Part shown: positions 1 through 8,895 of the stretch, in pieces | How the letters are laid out: every line of letters begins with the position of its first letter | Position numbering within the stretch: position 1 is the stretch's first letter | Program-made: the position numbers and the translations under genes | Notes under the pieces: generated by a model | Seen by the model: only the letters and a program-made list of their open reading frames with translations | What the model was told of the DNA's origin: nothing | Databases searched by the model: none | Assembly (NCBI RefSeq): GCF_000231405.2 | Contig: NZ_CP007032.1 | Span: 372,001-436,000 of the forward strand | Direction: 5' to 3' | DNA from: Desulfitobacterium metallireducens DSM 15288 | Lineage (GTDB): Bacteria > Bacillota > Desulfitobacteriia > Desulfitobacteriales > Desulfitobacteriaceae | DNA: 64,000 nucleotides

Positions 1-111
1 ATATGCATGTGGAGAAATTGATGAACAGAAAATTTTAGGAGTGTAAAGCCATTCTCGAAAAACGCTAGTCATTAAATGTAAATAGTCTTATTAAGAAAGG
101 AGTATAAACTT

Positions 112-927
112 ATGAAAAGAATAAAATGGGTTCTCGGACTCTCACTGGTTGGTGTATTAGCTGTCTCAGGTACTGCATATGCATTGGGTTCTGGGGCATC
201 GGGTATGATGGGGCAAACTCCACAATTTATTAGAACTCAGAATCAAGTTGGTATTTCCAAAATGGGCTACGGCTACGGTATGATGGGTAATTACGCTAGC
301 TCGAATGGAGCAGCAGGTTATGGCGGTAACGGTGGGGGTTGCGGTGGAGTCAATAATGGTGAAAGTTATAGCATGATGGGAGGGCCATATAATGCAGCAA
401 GTCTGGGGATAAACCTAACCGATGGACAGGTGACCACTGATGATCAAGCATTGTCTCTCGCCAAAGCGTATGTTCAAGTGCTTAATCAAGATTTAAGCAT
501 CGACGAAATTCATGAATTTAATGATTCCTATGAAGTTGAGCTTAATGAGTCTAAAACAAGCAATAAAGCTTTTGAGTTCTTGATTTATAAAAATGGGGGT
601 TACATCTCCTCGGAGATGGGTCCCAATGCGATGTGGAATACCCAATATGGGCATATGAACGGGAGAAACAGTGGTAATCCCGGTAAACCCACGGTTACAG
701 CTGAACAGGCCAGCAAGACAGCTCAAGATTACGTGAATCAGCAAATGGGGACTGGATATTCTATTGAACAACCTGAAGTGGCACCTGGCTATTACGAATT
801 CATGATTTTAAAAGATGGCAAAGACTTTGCAGAGTTGGATATTAACGGTTACGCAGGTCAAGTATGGTTTGAGAACTGGCATGGCCCGATGATTAAAACA
901 ATAAATAATGGAAGTACAACGAAATGA
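112..927 (+). CDS. Exported Met/Gly-rich protein with PepSY-like repeats
   Basis: Predicted secreted protein of 271 residues. A signal peptide covers residues 1-24 (KR, hydrophobic core, cleavage after AYA). Residues 30-95 are rich in Gly, Tyr and paired Met (GMMGQ, GYGMMGN, SMMGG). Two similar segments follow at about 105-165 and 195-255, each starting with a helix of the type DQALSLAKAYV / EQASKTAQDYV, like tandem PepSY domains. An AAAGGAG ribosome site precedes the ATG and an intrinsic terminator follows. The Met pairs would suit soft-metal (Cu/Ag) binding outside the membrane; this is inference. No enzyme motif is visible. Confidence 0.75.
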   Translation: MKRIKWVLGLSLVGVLAVSGTAYALGSGASGMMGQTPQFIRTQNQVGISKMGYGYGMMGNYASSNGAAGYGGNGGGCGGVNNGESYSMMGGPYNAASLGINLTDGQVTTDDQALSLAKAYVQVLNQDLSIDEIHEFNDSYEVELNESKTSNKAFEFLIYKNGGYISSEMGPNAMWNTQYGHMNGRNSGNPGKPTVTAEQASKTAQDYVNQQMGTGYSIEQPEVAPGYYEFMILKDGKDFAELDINGYAGQVWFENWHGPMIKTINNGSTTK

Positions 928-965
928 TGGGTTGGGGCTTTTCAAAATTAAGATAGCTAGCAGAA

Positions 966-1010
966 AACGAGATCGGAAGAATAATACTTCTGATCTCGTT
1001 CTTGTTTTTC
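966..1010 (+). terminator. Intrinsic terminator
   Basis: Fourteen-base stem AACGAGATCGGAAG paired with CTTCTGATCTCGTT, followed by CTTGTTTTTC. It closes the single-gene unit upstream. Confidence 0.85.
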
Positions 1011-1149
1011 AGAGATTAGTTTTAAAGTATTAGGATTGTTTCCAACTTCATTAGAAATTCATAACATTTTCATAGGAAGATCTAATTAATCACTTAAGAT
1101 TATCAAAGTAAGCTCTAAAAAGAGAAAAACATAAATTGGGGAGGCAAGT

Positions 1150-1428
1150 ATGAACAAGACATTAAAGAAAGGCTTCATGGTTAGTGTGCTGAGTCTAAGC
1201 TTAGTTCTGAGTTTAGCGAGTATCTCTCTAGCTATGGAAGGAATGGCCTCTAATATGCCAGGTATGGAGAGTAATAGTCCAAGTGGAGAGGGGCACAGCG
1301 GCACTGAAGGAGCCACGGGTGTTAATTGGCCAGTCGTCGGAGGCTTCTCAGCCATCAATCTTCTCGTGATTGGAACTGCAGGTGTACTGAAATTTATTAA
1401 ACGATCTAAGCTTGAGATGCTAGATTAA
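1150..1428 (+). CDS. Small exported Met-rich membrane-anchored protein
   Basis: A 92-residue protein. The signal peptide is residues 1-28 (ends SISLA). Residues 29-50 are acidic and Met-rich (MEGMASNMPGMES), followed by a Gly/Ser/His linker and one C-terminal membrane helix at about 62-82 with a KFIKRSK cytoplasmic end. A GGGGAGG site lies 8 bases before ATG. The stop is 14 bases before the next gene, a polyferredoxin membrane protein, so the two are probably co-transcribed. It may deliver or sense copper-like metals for that partner (inference from Met spacing). I recognise no named family. Confidence 0.7.
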   Translation: MNKTLKKGFMVSVLSLSLVLSLASISLAMEGMASNMPGMESNSPSGEGHSGTEGATGVNWPVVGGFSAINLLVIGTAGVLKFIKRSKLEMLD

Positions 1429-1442
1429 AGGGAGGAAAGTAA

Positions 1443-2834
1443 ATGTCTTTAGCTAAAATGCCGGATCAACGTCCGCAAAGTCCGGAACCTCATAAGAAGA
1501 ATCTTCTGAATAACAAAATTCTAAAATCGATTATGAAAAGCCGTTGGTATCCCGGGATTATTCAGGTCCCTGTTCTTTTCGTTTTTTCCCTAATCGTTTT
1601 TGAACTTATAGCGGGACCGAGCGCTGCTCATGATAACTTTGGTACAGCCGGAACTTGGGTTCTGTGGTGGCCAATAATCCCGATTGCTTTCTTATTTTTA
1701 GGGCGTTTCTGGTGCGCTATTTGTCCCTTCGGAACCATAAGTGATTGGGTACAAAGGTTTGTCGGGAATAATCGCACGGTGCCTAAATTCCTCAAGAAAT
1801 ATGGTATCTGGATTATTGATATCACCTTTATTTTAATTACATGGTCAGATCATACCTTTGGTGTCGTTGAAAATCCTCGAGGGTCAGGATTTCTACTCTT
1901 GCTGTTGACTACAGGGGTTATTGCAAGTGGGGCCTTTTTTGAACGGCGGACCTGGTGCCGCTATGTTTGCTTTTTAGGCGGGCTATCCGGTAACTATTCT
2001 CGTTCCGGCTGTCTTGAGCTCCATTCTACGCCTGAAAAGTGTGCTAAATGTACCACTCAATCTTGCTATAAGGGGACTGAAAAAGTCGCGGGTTGCCCGA
2101 TGTTTGAATTTCCTCGGTCAATGGATAGTATGGCTCGTTGTAACCTCTGCGCCAACTGTATCAAGGCCTGCCCTAACGATTCTATTCAATTATCTCCTCG
2201 TATTCCTACGAAAGGATTATGGTTTATTAGAAGACCTAAGTTCGAAGAATCCTTCTTAGCCATTGTCATTATGGGGATCGTTTTTGTCCAAAACATTACT
2301 ATGCTGGAAGTATGGGGAAACATCCTGACAAAGCTGGAGAATTTTGTAGGTACGACGAATTACTTCGTTACGTTTACGATTACGTTTCTGATTGCGATGG
2401 CTATCCCGGTATTCGCTTTATTTGGCAGTAGTTATGCCGCAAAATTAGCTAATAAGAGAAGTATTGTTGAAAATTTCGCTCGCTTTGGTTATGCTCTAAT
2501 TCCCTTAGATTTAGCGGGGCACATTGCACACAATCTCTTTCACTTATTGGCAGAAGGAAAGTCAGTTATCTTCACTTTCATGGGCTTGTTTGGCATGAAT
2601 GTGCATGATCAATCTACTGCTCTTGTCAGTGAATCAACAATTCAAATTTTACAATTTGCTCTTATTGCTCTGGGTACGTTTGGTTCGCTCTATACTGCGC
2701 ATAGAATTGCTAAGGATAACTTCGAAGTTGAAGGCAAGACAAGGGGAAGCTTTCTGCCTTATGCTGTTCTGACTTTGATTTTTGGAGCTCTTAACATTTA
2801 TTTCTTTACACTGCCAATGGCAATGCGAATGTAA
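1443..2834 (+). CDS. NapH/NosR-type polyferredoxin membrane protein
   Basis: A 463-residue integral membrane iron-sulfur protein. Several hydrophobic helices span the N-terminal half with a CAICPFG motif between them. A cytoplasmic segment carries CAKCTTQSC and a ferredoxin-type CNLCANCIKACP motif, and more membrane helices follow to the end. Proteins of this class (NapH, NosR C-terminal half, CcoG/RdxA) pass electrons across or along the membrane to periplasmic or maturation partners. It sits directly after the Met-rich exported protein with a GGGAGG ribosome site. The exact electron acceptor cannot be told from sequence. Confidence 0.85.
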   Translation: MSLAKMPDQRPQSPEPHKKNLLNNKILKSIMKSRWYPGIIQVPVLFVFSLIVFELIAGPSAAHDNFGTAGTWVLWWPIIPIAFLFLGRFWCAICPFGTISDWVQRFVGNNRTVPKFLKKYGIWIIDITFILITWSDHTFGVVENPRGSGFLLLLLTTGVIASGAFFERRTWCRYVCFLGGLSGNYSRSGCLELHSTPEKCAKCTTQSCYKGTEKVAGCPMFEFPRSMDSMARCNLCANCIKACPNDSIQLSPRIPTKGLWFIRRPKFEESFLAIVIMGIVFVQNITMLEVWGNILTKLENFVGTTNYFVTFTITFLIAMAIPVFALFGSSYAAKLANKRSIVENFARFGYALIPLDLAGHIAHNLFHLLAEGKSVIFTFMGLFGMNVHDQSTALVSESTIQILQFALIALGTFGSLYTAHRIAKDNFEVEGKTRGSFLPYAVLTLIFGALNIYFFTLPMAMRM

Positions 2835-2955
2835 TTACAGAAAAAAGAATGAGTTTGAACCGGTGGCTGTTTAGTCACCGGTTCTACTTTCACACGGTTA
2901 ATCGCGGGTGTAGAATTTCACTTGAATTCTACACAAAAAGAGTGTAAAAGCCTCA

Positions 2956-2992
2956 AAGTGGAAACCCTAAAATCAGGGTTTTCACTTTTTTG
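2956..2992 (+). terminator. Intrinsic terminator
   Basis: Imperfect stem AAGTGGAAACCCT with AGGGTTTTCACTT followed by a T-run. A second GAACCGGTG/CACCGGTTC stem at 2857-2884 lies just upstream but lacks a clear T-tract. Confidence 0.7.
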
Positions 2993-3056
2993 TATTAAGA
3001 GCAAAACCTTGTTCTTGTACTCACCGAGCTCCTGATTTTATACCTTTAAATGGTAA

Positions 3057-3109
3057 TTGACAAATTTGAACGGTAAGCATATAATTTCGGTATACCCCAT
3101 AGGGGTATA
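3057..3109 (+). promoter_or_regulatory. Sigma-A promoter with CsoR/CstR-type operator
   Basis: Consensus -35 TTGACA (3057-3062), 17-base spacer, consensus -10 TATAAT (3080-3085). The predicted start point falls at the left edge of the palindrome TATACCCC-ATA-GGGGTATA (3091-3109). Palindromes of the form ATACCCC-n-GGGGTAT are the known operators of CsoR-family repressors (copper CsoR, sulfur-responsive CstR), so repression by blocking initiation is expected. No repressor gene is seen in this window. Confidence 0.75.
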
Positions 3110-3149
3110 GATGCTATTTAATATGTTTACTAAGAAAGGATTTGAAAAT

Positions 3150-3554
3150 ATGTCAGTTGAAAAGGCTAGAAATAATTATATCGGTAAAGGCTGTACACGA
3201 AAGAACTGTGCTCAGTCTGTTTCAGATGCTTTTAAAGAAACATTTGATTTAGAAAATGAAATGATTGATTCAATGGAAAGCTGTGGTACCGGAAGAGCAC
3301 CTGGAGGAGTATGCGGTGCATATTACGCGGGAAAACGTATTGCAGAAAGGCAAGATAAGCAAAATGCACTTGAGTTTGAGAAGTATTTTCGTGAACAGGC
3401 TGGAGCCCTTGAATGTAAGACGATCAGAGGACTAAGAAAGCTACCCTGTGTTGGCTGTGTTGAAAAAAGCTCGGAATTTCTAGAGAAGATTAGCAAGGAC
3501 AGAATGGTGGTAGATAATAATCCAGCGAGAGTATTAGAACTTGCTCGAAAGTAA
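3150..3554 (+). CDS. C_GCAxxG_C_C family protein
   Basis: A 134-residue Cys-rich protein. It matches the C_GCAxxG_C_C pattern: NCAQSV near the N-terminus, then CGTGRAPGGVCGAYYA, then CKTIRGLRKLPCVGCV. The family is widespread in anaerobes and presumed to be redox or metal related; no reaction is established. I chose ATG 3150 because AAAGGA lies nine bases upstream. The in-frame ATG at 3111 is only about 20 bases from the predicted transcription start, overlaps the operator edge and has no ribosome site. The CsoR-type operator suggests induction by copper or reactive sulfur. Confidence 0.8.
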   Translation: MSVEKARNNYIGKGCTRKNCAQSVSDAFKETFDLENEMIDSMESCGTGRAPGGVCGAYYAGKRIAERQDKQNALEFEKYFREQAGALECKTIRGLRKLPCVGCVEKSSEFLEKISKDRMVVDNNPARVLELARK

Positions 3555-3598
3555 AGGGTACATGCGTATAATAAACTATAAAAATAGCTTAACTGATG

Positions 3599-3638
3599 GC
3601 CCTTCCTTTGTTGTTGCAACGAAGGAAGGGCTTATTTT
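3599..3638 (+). terminator. Intrinsic terminator
   Basis: Ten-base stem GCCCTTCCTT / AAGGAAGGGC with a T-rich tail, after the C_GCAxxG_C_C gene. Confidence 0.85.
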
Positions 3639-3722
3639 TATTTACATAAAAACTATGCGCTAAATCACAGTTCTCCTTCAATACTTTTTGTATGATGACA
3701 TTAGTTAGAAGGGATGATTACT

Positions 3723-3950
3723 ATGAGTAAGATCATTGATTTATCTAAAACAGTTTACGAGATTTGTACCGAGGATTCTAAGGTCATAGATATTATGCGG
3801 GAATTAGGTTTTGAAGGAATTACGAATCCTGGAATGTTAAACACAGCAGGGCGTTTTATGACTCTTCCCAAGGGTGCGGCTATGAAAAAGATAAGTTTGG
3901 ATAAACTTAAAGAAGGTTTTGAAAGTAAAGGGTATCAAGTTAAGGAATAG
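3723..3950 (+). CDS. DUF1858 domain protein
   Basis: A 75-residue protein that is a single DUF1858 domain, from IDLSKTVYEICTED through ELGFEGITNPGM to the C-terminal LKEGFESKGYQ. The same domain forms the N-terminus of ScdA/Ric-type di-iron repair proteins and often sits beside DUF438/hemerythrin proteins, as here (36 bases upstream of one). The likely start is ATG 3723, eight bases after AAGGGA; ATG 3714 overlaps that site. Function is unknown; a sensory or scaffold role with the next gene is inferred from adjacency. Confidence 0.8.
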   Translation: MSKIIDLSKTVYEICTEDSKVIDIMRELGFEGITNPGMLNTAGRFMTLPKGAAMKKISLDKLKEGFESKGYQVKE

Positions 3951-3985
3951 GCGAGAACCTATAAATTATAGAGGGAGGGAATATC

Positions 3986-5230
3986 ATGAGTGAATTGATT
4001 AATAATCATGAGTATCGGCAAAAGATCTTAAAGGAACTGATTATGGAACTCCATCAGGGAAAAAGCGTGGAAGAAGTTAAAGCTCGCTTCGAAAAACTCA
4101 TTGAAGGGATTTCAGCGCTTGAAATCACAGAGATGGAACAAGCCTTAATCTTGGAAGGAATGCCCGTGGAAGAAATTCAGAACCTCTGTGACGTGCATGC
4201 TGCAGTGTTTAAAGGGTCGATCGAAGAAATTCATAGCCCTCAAAAAGCAGAAGATACTCCAGGGCACCCCATCCATACGTTCAAACTTGAGAACCGTGAG
4301 CTTGAAAAGCTTATTAAAGACGTAATATTGCCGGTACTAGAAGATCAGAGTTCCTCAAATAACTCGGAAAATATGAATAGACTGATGAAAGAAGCTTTTT
4401 CATCTTTAGGGGAAATCGATAAGCATTATAGTCGTAAAGAGAATTTACTGTTCCCGCTGATGGAGAAACATGGAATTACGGCTCCTCCCAAAGTCATGTG
4501 GGGAGTTGATGATGAAATACGGGATGCCATCAAGGAAATACGAAAATTTTTAGAGAACGATGTAAGCAGTCTAGAATTAGTTGCAGAAAAGGGTAGGGCA
4601 GTGGCTGAGCGAGTTCCAGAAATGATATTTAAGGAGGAGAATATCCTATTTCCGATGATCCTTGAATCTTTCTCCGAGGAAGAATGGGTGGAGATCGCCG
4701 AAGCCAGTGATGAGATCGGTTACTGTTTGATAAAACCCCAAGGAATATGGAAACCCGTTCAGGTGAAATTGGAAAAACAGAAAGCCGAAAAGGAGAAGAA
4801 TAAGGGAGAAGGGTTTATGAAAAGTGGGCAGGTTGAGTTTGATGCGGGTCAACTTTCAACGGAAGAAATCAATGCCTTGTTAAATACCTTGCCAATTGAC
4901 ATAACCTTTGTGGATAAGAATGACACTGTAAAATATTTTACTCAAGGAAAAGAGCGGATCTTCGCACGCGCTAAGACGATCCTCGGGAGGAAAGTCGAGA
5001 ACTGCCATCCCCCCGCAAGTGTTCACATTGTGGAGAAGATCGTTGAAGATTTAAAATCGGGTAAAAAAGATAATGAAGATTTTTGGCTCAAACTCGGCGA
5101 CAAGTTTGTCTATATCCGGTACTTTGCGGTGAGGAACGCGAAGGGTGAATTTTTGGGTGTTATGGAAGTGACCCAAGATATTAAGCCTATCCAAGAGATA
5201 ACGGGTGAGAAGAGACTGATGTCAGACTGA
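3986..5230 (+). CDS. DUF438 / hemerythrin / PAS protein
   Basis: A 414-residue cytoplasmic protein with three parts: DUF438 (about 5-80), a hemerythrin-like HHE region (about 90-245, with HPIHTFKLEN, HYSRKENLLFPLMEKHG and KEENILFPM carrying candidate di-iron ligands), and a C-terminal PAS domain (about 295-400). Proteins of this layout are thought to sense or buffer oxygen or nitric oxide in anaerobes. It has a strong GAGGGAGGG ribosome site and is followed by a terminator, so it and the DUF1858 gene form a short operon. Confidence 0.85.
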   Translation: MSELINNHEYRQKILKELIMELHQGKSVEEVKARFEKLIEGISALEITEMEQALILEGMPVEEIQNLCDVHAAVFKGSIEEIHSPQKAEDTPGHPIHTFKLENRELEKLIKDVILPVLEDQSSSNNSENMNRLMKEAFSSLGEIDKHYSRKENLLFPLMEKHGITAPPKVMWGVDDEIRDAIKEIRKFLENDVSSLELVAEKGRAVAERVPEMIFKEENILFPMILESFSEEEWVEIAEASDEIGYCLIKPQGIWKPVQVKLEKQKAEKEKNKGEGFMKSGQVEFDAGQLSTEEINALLNTLPIDITFVDKNDTVKYFTQGKERIFARAKTILGRKVENCHPPASVHIVEKIVEDLKSGKKDNEDFWLKLGDKFVYIRYFAVRNAKGEFLGVMEVTQDIKPIQEITGEKRLMSD

Positions 5231-5260
5231 ATCCAATCTCTGAAGAGATAGATACAAACA

Positions 5261-5299
5261 AACAACTTAGGTCATATCGGGCCTAAGTTGTTTTGTTTT
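5261..5299 (+). terminator. Intrinsic terminator
   Basis: ACAACTTAGG paired with CCTAAGTTGT, then TTTGTTTT, downstream of the DUF438 gene. Confidence 0.85.
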
Positions 5300-5398
5300 A
5301 ATATTGTAACCCTCGTCGATATAGATTAAAATGGCGAAAGAATAAGCAATTATTTATGAAAAGAAATAAATAAGTAAGAGAGAATTGAGGAGTTCAAT

Positions 5399-6295
5399 TT
5401 GTTTACATCACACCTTGGGGAAATAGCGGCATTGACGACTGCTTTCTGTTGGACTGTTTCTTCAACGTCTTTTGAAGTGGCAGGAAAAAAGGTAGGATCT
5501 TTATCCGTTAATCTCATCCGCTTAGTTTTCGCCTTTGTATTTATTTCAGGCTATAATTTCTTCACGAGGGGCATGATTTTACCCTTTGATGCATCAAGTT
5601 CAACCTGGTTTTGGTTGCTCTTTTCCGGATTGATTGGTTTTGTCCTTGGCGATTTATTCCTATTTCAAGCGTTTGTTGAAGTGGGTTCTCGCATATCCCA
5701 GTTGATTATGTCCATCGTTCCACCGATTACCGCTATTTTGGGCTTTTTCCTCCTAGGAGAAAAAATAACGCTGATGGCTGGGCTTGGGATGGTTGTTACT
5801 TTAGGCGGGATTGCTCTGGTTATTCTGATGAAAGATCCAGGTGAGAAAAAAGTAAAGGTATCTCATTCAATTAAGGGGTTAATTTTCGCTTTTTTAGGGG
5901 CTTGTGGACAAGCCTCTGGCCTAGTTCTGAGCAAGTTTGGCATGGGCACTTTTGACCCCTTTGCCGCGACGCAGATCCGCATTATTGCAGGTATCTTTGG
6001 CTTTATCATCGTGATTACGTTCTTGAAGGGTTGGGGGAATTTACATTTAGCGCTTAAGAATAGGCAGGCCATGAAGTGGATCTCGATCGGTTCCGTGTTT
6101 GGTCCGTTCCTCGGGGTTTCTCTTTCTTTATTTGCAGTTCAACTTGCACCGACTGGAGTTGTTTCAACCCTAACTTCAATTACCCCCATCTTGCTCATTC
6201 CTGTTGCTGTTTTTGGCTTTAAGGAAAAAATACGTCCTCAGGAAATTCTAGGTGCCTTTATCTCTCTGATCGGAGTTTCACTTTTATTTTTGTGA
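5399..6295 (+). CDS. DMT-superfamily (EamA) transporter
   Basis: A 298-residue membrane protein of ten predicted helices in two EamA repeats (about 5-145 and 155-296). It has typical Gly-rich helix starts and the end-of-repeat pattern GEKITLMAGLGMVVTLGGIALV, split here between the two halves. EamA proteins export or import small metabolites; the substrate cannot be predicted. The start is TTG 5399, seven to ten bases after GAGG. It is monocistronic, closed by the hairpin at 6383. Confidence 0.85.
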   Translation: MFTSHLGEIAALTTAFCWTVSSTSFEVAGKKVGSLSVNLIRLVFAFVFISGYNFFTRGMILPFDASSSTWFWLLFSGLIGFVLGDLFLFQAFVEVGSRISQLIMSIVPPITAILGFFLLGEKITLMAGLGMVVTLGGIALVILMKDPGEKKVKVSHSIKGLIFAFLGACGQASGLVLSKFGMGTFDPFAATQIRIIAGIFGFIIVITFLKGWGNLHLALKNRQAMKWISIGSVFGPFLGVSLSLFAVQLAPTGVVSTLTSITPILLIPVAVFGFKEKIRPQEILGAFISLIGVSLLFL

Positions 6296-6382
6296 ACCGG
6301 ATGATGATTATTTAACTTCATAGGAAATTCATATTTTGTTCATCAGATATTCCAATTTAATGGATAAAATAGGATGTAGATA

Positions 6383-6410
6383 AGCACACAAATATATTGT
6401 GTGCTTTTTT
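6383..6410 (+). terminator. Intrinsic terminator
   Basis: AAGCACACAA / TTGTGTGCTT stem with a T6 tail, between the EamA transporter and the DUF2318 operon. Confidence 0.85.
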
Positions 6411-6440
6411 ATAAGCAGAATTAAATTTTGGGAGGCTGCT

Positions 6441-7028
6441 ATGGGAAAAGTGCAAAATCAAAGCAAGCGGGACAAGTTTACACAACCCAGGAAAAAGAAT
6501 AATACCCCTATTTACGTATTCACAGGGATTGCTGTCGTTGTCTTAGCAGTAGGTGGTTTCTATTTCTTCGGTAATAAAAATTCAGAGGTAGATTCTAAGG
6601 CAACGGCTAGCATAGGTCAATCGGTAAACTATAATGCAAATGACAAACTACAACAGACCAAAGTGGCAAACAAAGTTGAAAATGGAAAAGTGACATTGAC
6701 GACACGGACTGATTTAAAAGAGAAAAAGTTTATCTGGACAGAGTATAAAGCCAATGGGAAAAGAGTTCCCTTAACAGCTATCGCCGAGCCAAGTGGCAAG
6801 ATTGTTGTTGCGGTGAGCGTATGTGAGCCCTGTAAGGGTGAAAGTTTCCACATAAGTGGGAATACACTCGTCTGTAATGTCTGCGGGACAACTTGGAATC
6901 TGGAAAGCTTTAAGGGTCTAAGTGGAGGCTGTCAGGATTATCCGCCTGAAGTTCTCCAATATACGCAAAATGGCGATAACATAGAAGTTGATCAAGCCAA
7001 ACTCGATGCCTGGAAACCGAGAGTTTAG
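6441..7028 (+). CDS. DUF2318 Fe-S/metal-binding membrane-anchored protein
   Basis: A 195-residue protein: basic N-terminus, one membrane helix (about residues 25-45), then an extracytoplasmic DUF2318 domain with two Cys pairs, CEPCKG and CNVCGTTW, and a late GGCQDYPP. The start is ATG 6441 after GGGAGG. The stop is two bases from the next ATG, so it heads an operon with an ABC ATPase and two FtsX-type permeases. The same gene set occurs in P19/FTR1-type iron uptake loci of other bacteria, which suggests a role in transition-metal transport. FTR1 and P19 are absent here. Confidence 0.8.
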   Translation: MGKVQNQSKRDKFTQPRKKNNTPIYVFTGIAVVVLAVGGFYFFGNKNSEVDSKATASIGQSVNYNANDKLQQTKVANKVENGKVTLTTRTDLKEKKFIWTEYKANGKRVPLTAIAEPSGKIVVAVSVCEPCKGESFHISGNTLVCNVCGTTWNLESFKGLSGGCQDYPPEVLQYTQNGDNIEVDQAKLDAWKPRV

Positions 7029-7030
7029 CC

Positions 7031-7705
7031 ATGAACTTAATTACGATTGAGAAGGTATCGAAAACGTATGTAAGTGGCGAGGGCCCGGTTGAGGTTTTAA
7101 AGAATATCGATCTGGAAATTGAGGAAGGTCAGTTTTTAGCGCTCTTAGGTCCCTCTGGGTCAGGAAAAAGCACTCTTCTAAGTATCCTTGGAGCGCTTAA
7201 TCCTCCGACTTCAGGTCAGGTCTTGATTGATGGAATTTCGATTTATGATCTCGACAGTGAACGGAGAGCGGACTTTAGACATGAATACATAGGATTTGTA
7301 TTTCAGCAATATCAACTTATCCCTTACTTAACCGCCTTAGAAAATGTGATGTTACCCTTGGCGATTAGTAAACGTTCAGATAAGGAACAACGAGAAATGG
7401 CTCAGAACGTATTGAAAAAAGTAGGGTTAGGTCAAAAATCCTCACGTTTACCGAATCAGTTATCCGGCGGGGAACAAAACCGAGTTGCGATTGCACGGGC
7501 GATTGTGAATGAACCGGCAATTATCTTCGCAGATGAGCCAACAGGTAGCCTGGATAGTAAGACAGCCCAAGAAATGCTGGACCTTTTTCAAGCTCTAAAT
7601 AAAGAGGGCTTAACCATTATTATGGTCACTCATAACGTAGAAAATTTGGCTTGGGTATCTCGTTCCATTTCCATTCGGGACGGGCAACTCCGCGCGACCT
7701 CTTAA
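7031..7705 (+). CDS. LolD/MacB-type ABC transporter ATPase
   Basis: A 224-residue ATPase with all nucleotide-binding motifs: Walker [10 protein letters not shown] (about 40-48), Q-loop [11 protein letters not shown], signature LSGGEQNR, Walker [13 protein letters not shown] and the switch MVTHN. The LolD/MacB/FtsE subfamily is recognised by [15 protein letters not shown] and by the FtsX-like permeases that follow. These systems use ATP to work on extracytoplasmic or membrane substrates rather than simple import. It is coupled to the DUF2318 gene two bases upstream. Confidence 0.9.
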   Translation: MNLITIEKVSKTYVSGEGPVEVLKNIDLEIEEGQFLALLGPSGSGKSTLLSILGALNPPTSGQVLIDGISIYDLDSERRADFRHEYIGFVFQQYQLIPYLTALENVMLPLAISKRSDKEQREMAQNVLKKVGLGQKSSRLPNQLSGGEQNRVAIARAIVNEPAIIFADEPTGSLDSKTAQEMLDLFQALNKEGLTIIMVTHNVENLAWVSRSISIRDGQLRATS

Positions 7706-7722
7706 AGTCGAGGGAGGGTAAA

Positions 7723-8886
7723 ATGAGGTTAGTACATATTAGCGTTCAGAACCTCCGACGACGTAAGTCACGGGCTCTTTTGATGATGCTCAGTATAGTT
7801 ATTGGTATTGCGTCCAGCACTTTCCTCTTTACAACCACTCAGGCGATGGAAAAGGATGTTGCGGATAAACTCGATCAATATGGGTCGAACCTATTAATCT
7901 TGCCAGATTCAGGAGAAGCGTTGACCTTCGGCGGGATTACTGTTGGGGTTACAAGGAAACCGCAAGACTTGGATATGACCATTATTGAAAAAATGAAAAC
8001 AATTGAAAACAAAGAAAGCTTGGCTACTATTTCCCCTAAGCTTTTAGCGGATGTGGAGATTCAAGATCAGAAGGTTTTACTTGTTGGGGTTGATTTCGCT
8101 CAAGAATTGAGGCTTAAGAAGTGGTGGAAAATTGAGGGCTTAAATTTTGGAGAGTTGCCTGAGAAGAATGAAATCATCGTGGGGAGTGAGGTAGCTCGGA
8201 TTTTAGGGCTGAATTGCGGAGAGAACGTAGACATCAAAGGACAACCTTTTTTAATTAAGGGAGTTATCCAGCCGACAGGTTCAGTCGAGGACGATCAAGC
8301 GATTTTTATCAATCTTCAAACATTACAAGGAATGGTGAATAAGCCGAATTCTTTAAGCATGGTGGAAGCTGCAGCGCTTTGCTATACCTGCCCAATTGAT
8401 CAAATCACGCAACAGCTCAGTGAAAAGCTTCCAGGAACACAGGTGACGGCTTTATGGGCGACGCTAGAATCGAGGGATCAGACCGTCAATAAATTCAGCA
8501 TTTTTTCGATAGCTTCATCCCTCATATTATTGATTACGAGCGCTTTAGTCGTGGCCATCTCGATGATTTCTTCAGTTCGTGAACGGACTCGCGATATTGG
8601 AGTATTAGGGGCCATTGGTTTTAGAAAACGCCATATTCTCCAAATCATTTTTCTTGAAGCTGCTTTAGTCAGCTTAATCGGAGGACTAGCGGGTTATTTC
8701 CTTGGGATGGGTTTAGCAGAAGCCTATGGCCCGACGGTAGCGGAAATGGCCATTCTCATTCCCTGGCAACCTATTCTCGGAGTATATGCAACCTTTGGAG
8801 CAGTAATGATTAGTGTTTTAGCGAGTATATATCCGGCATGGAAGGCCGCAAAACTTGATCCAATTGAGGCTCTTCGGTATTTCTAG
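7723..8886 (+). CDS. FtsX/MacB-type ABC permease (first)
   Basis: A 387-residue permease: N-terminal membrane helix (about 20-40), large outer MacB-PCD-like domain, then three C-terminal helices (about 265-385) with the FtsX motif VRERTRDIGVLGAIGFRK. The start is ATG 7723, seven bases after GGGAGGG; longer in-frame starts lie inside the ATPase gene. It pairs with the ATPase upstream and a paralogous permease downstream (WWKIEG and similar motifs are shared), probably forming a heterodimeric channel partner. Confidence 0.85.
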   Translation: MRLVHISVQNLRRRKSRALLMMLSIVIGIASSTFLFTTTQAMEKDVADKLDQYGSNLLILPDSGEALTFGGITVGVTRKPQDLDMTIIEKMKTIENKESLATISPKLLADVEIQDQKVLLVGVDFAQELRLKKWWKIEGLNFGELPEKNEIIVGSEVARILGLNCGENVDIKGQPFLIKGVIQPTGSVEDDQAIFINLQTLQGMVNKPNSLSMVEAAALCYTCPIDQITQQLSEKLPGTQVTALWATLESRDQTVNKFSIFSIASSLILLITSALVVAISMISSVRERTRDIGVLGAIGFRKRHILQIIFLEAALVSLIGGLAGYFLGMGLAEAYGPTVAEMAILIPWQPILGVYATFGAVMISVLASIYPAWKAAKLDPIEALRYF

Positions 8887-8895
8887 GAGGAAGAT

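Noticed and set aside
2857-2940. Additional inverted repeats (GAACCGGTG/CACCGGTTC; TAGAATTTCACTTGAATTCTA) as regulatory sites
   Set aside because: They lie between a gene end and a clear terminator with no promoter nearby; probably redundant termination structures.
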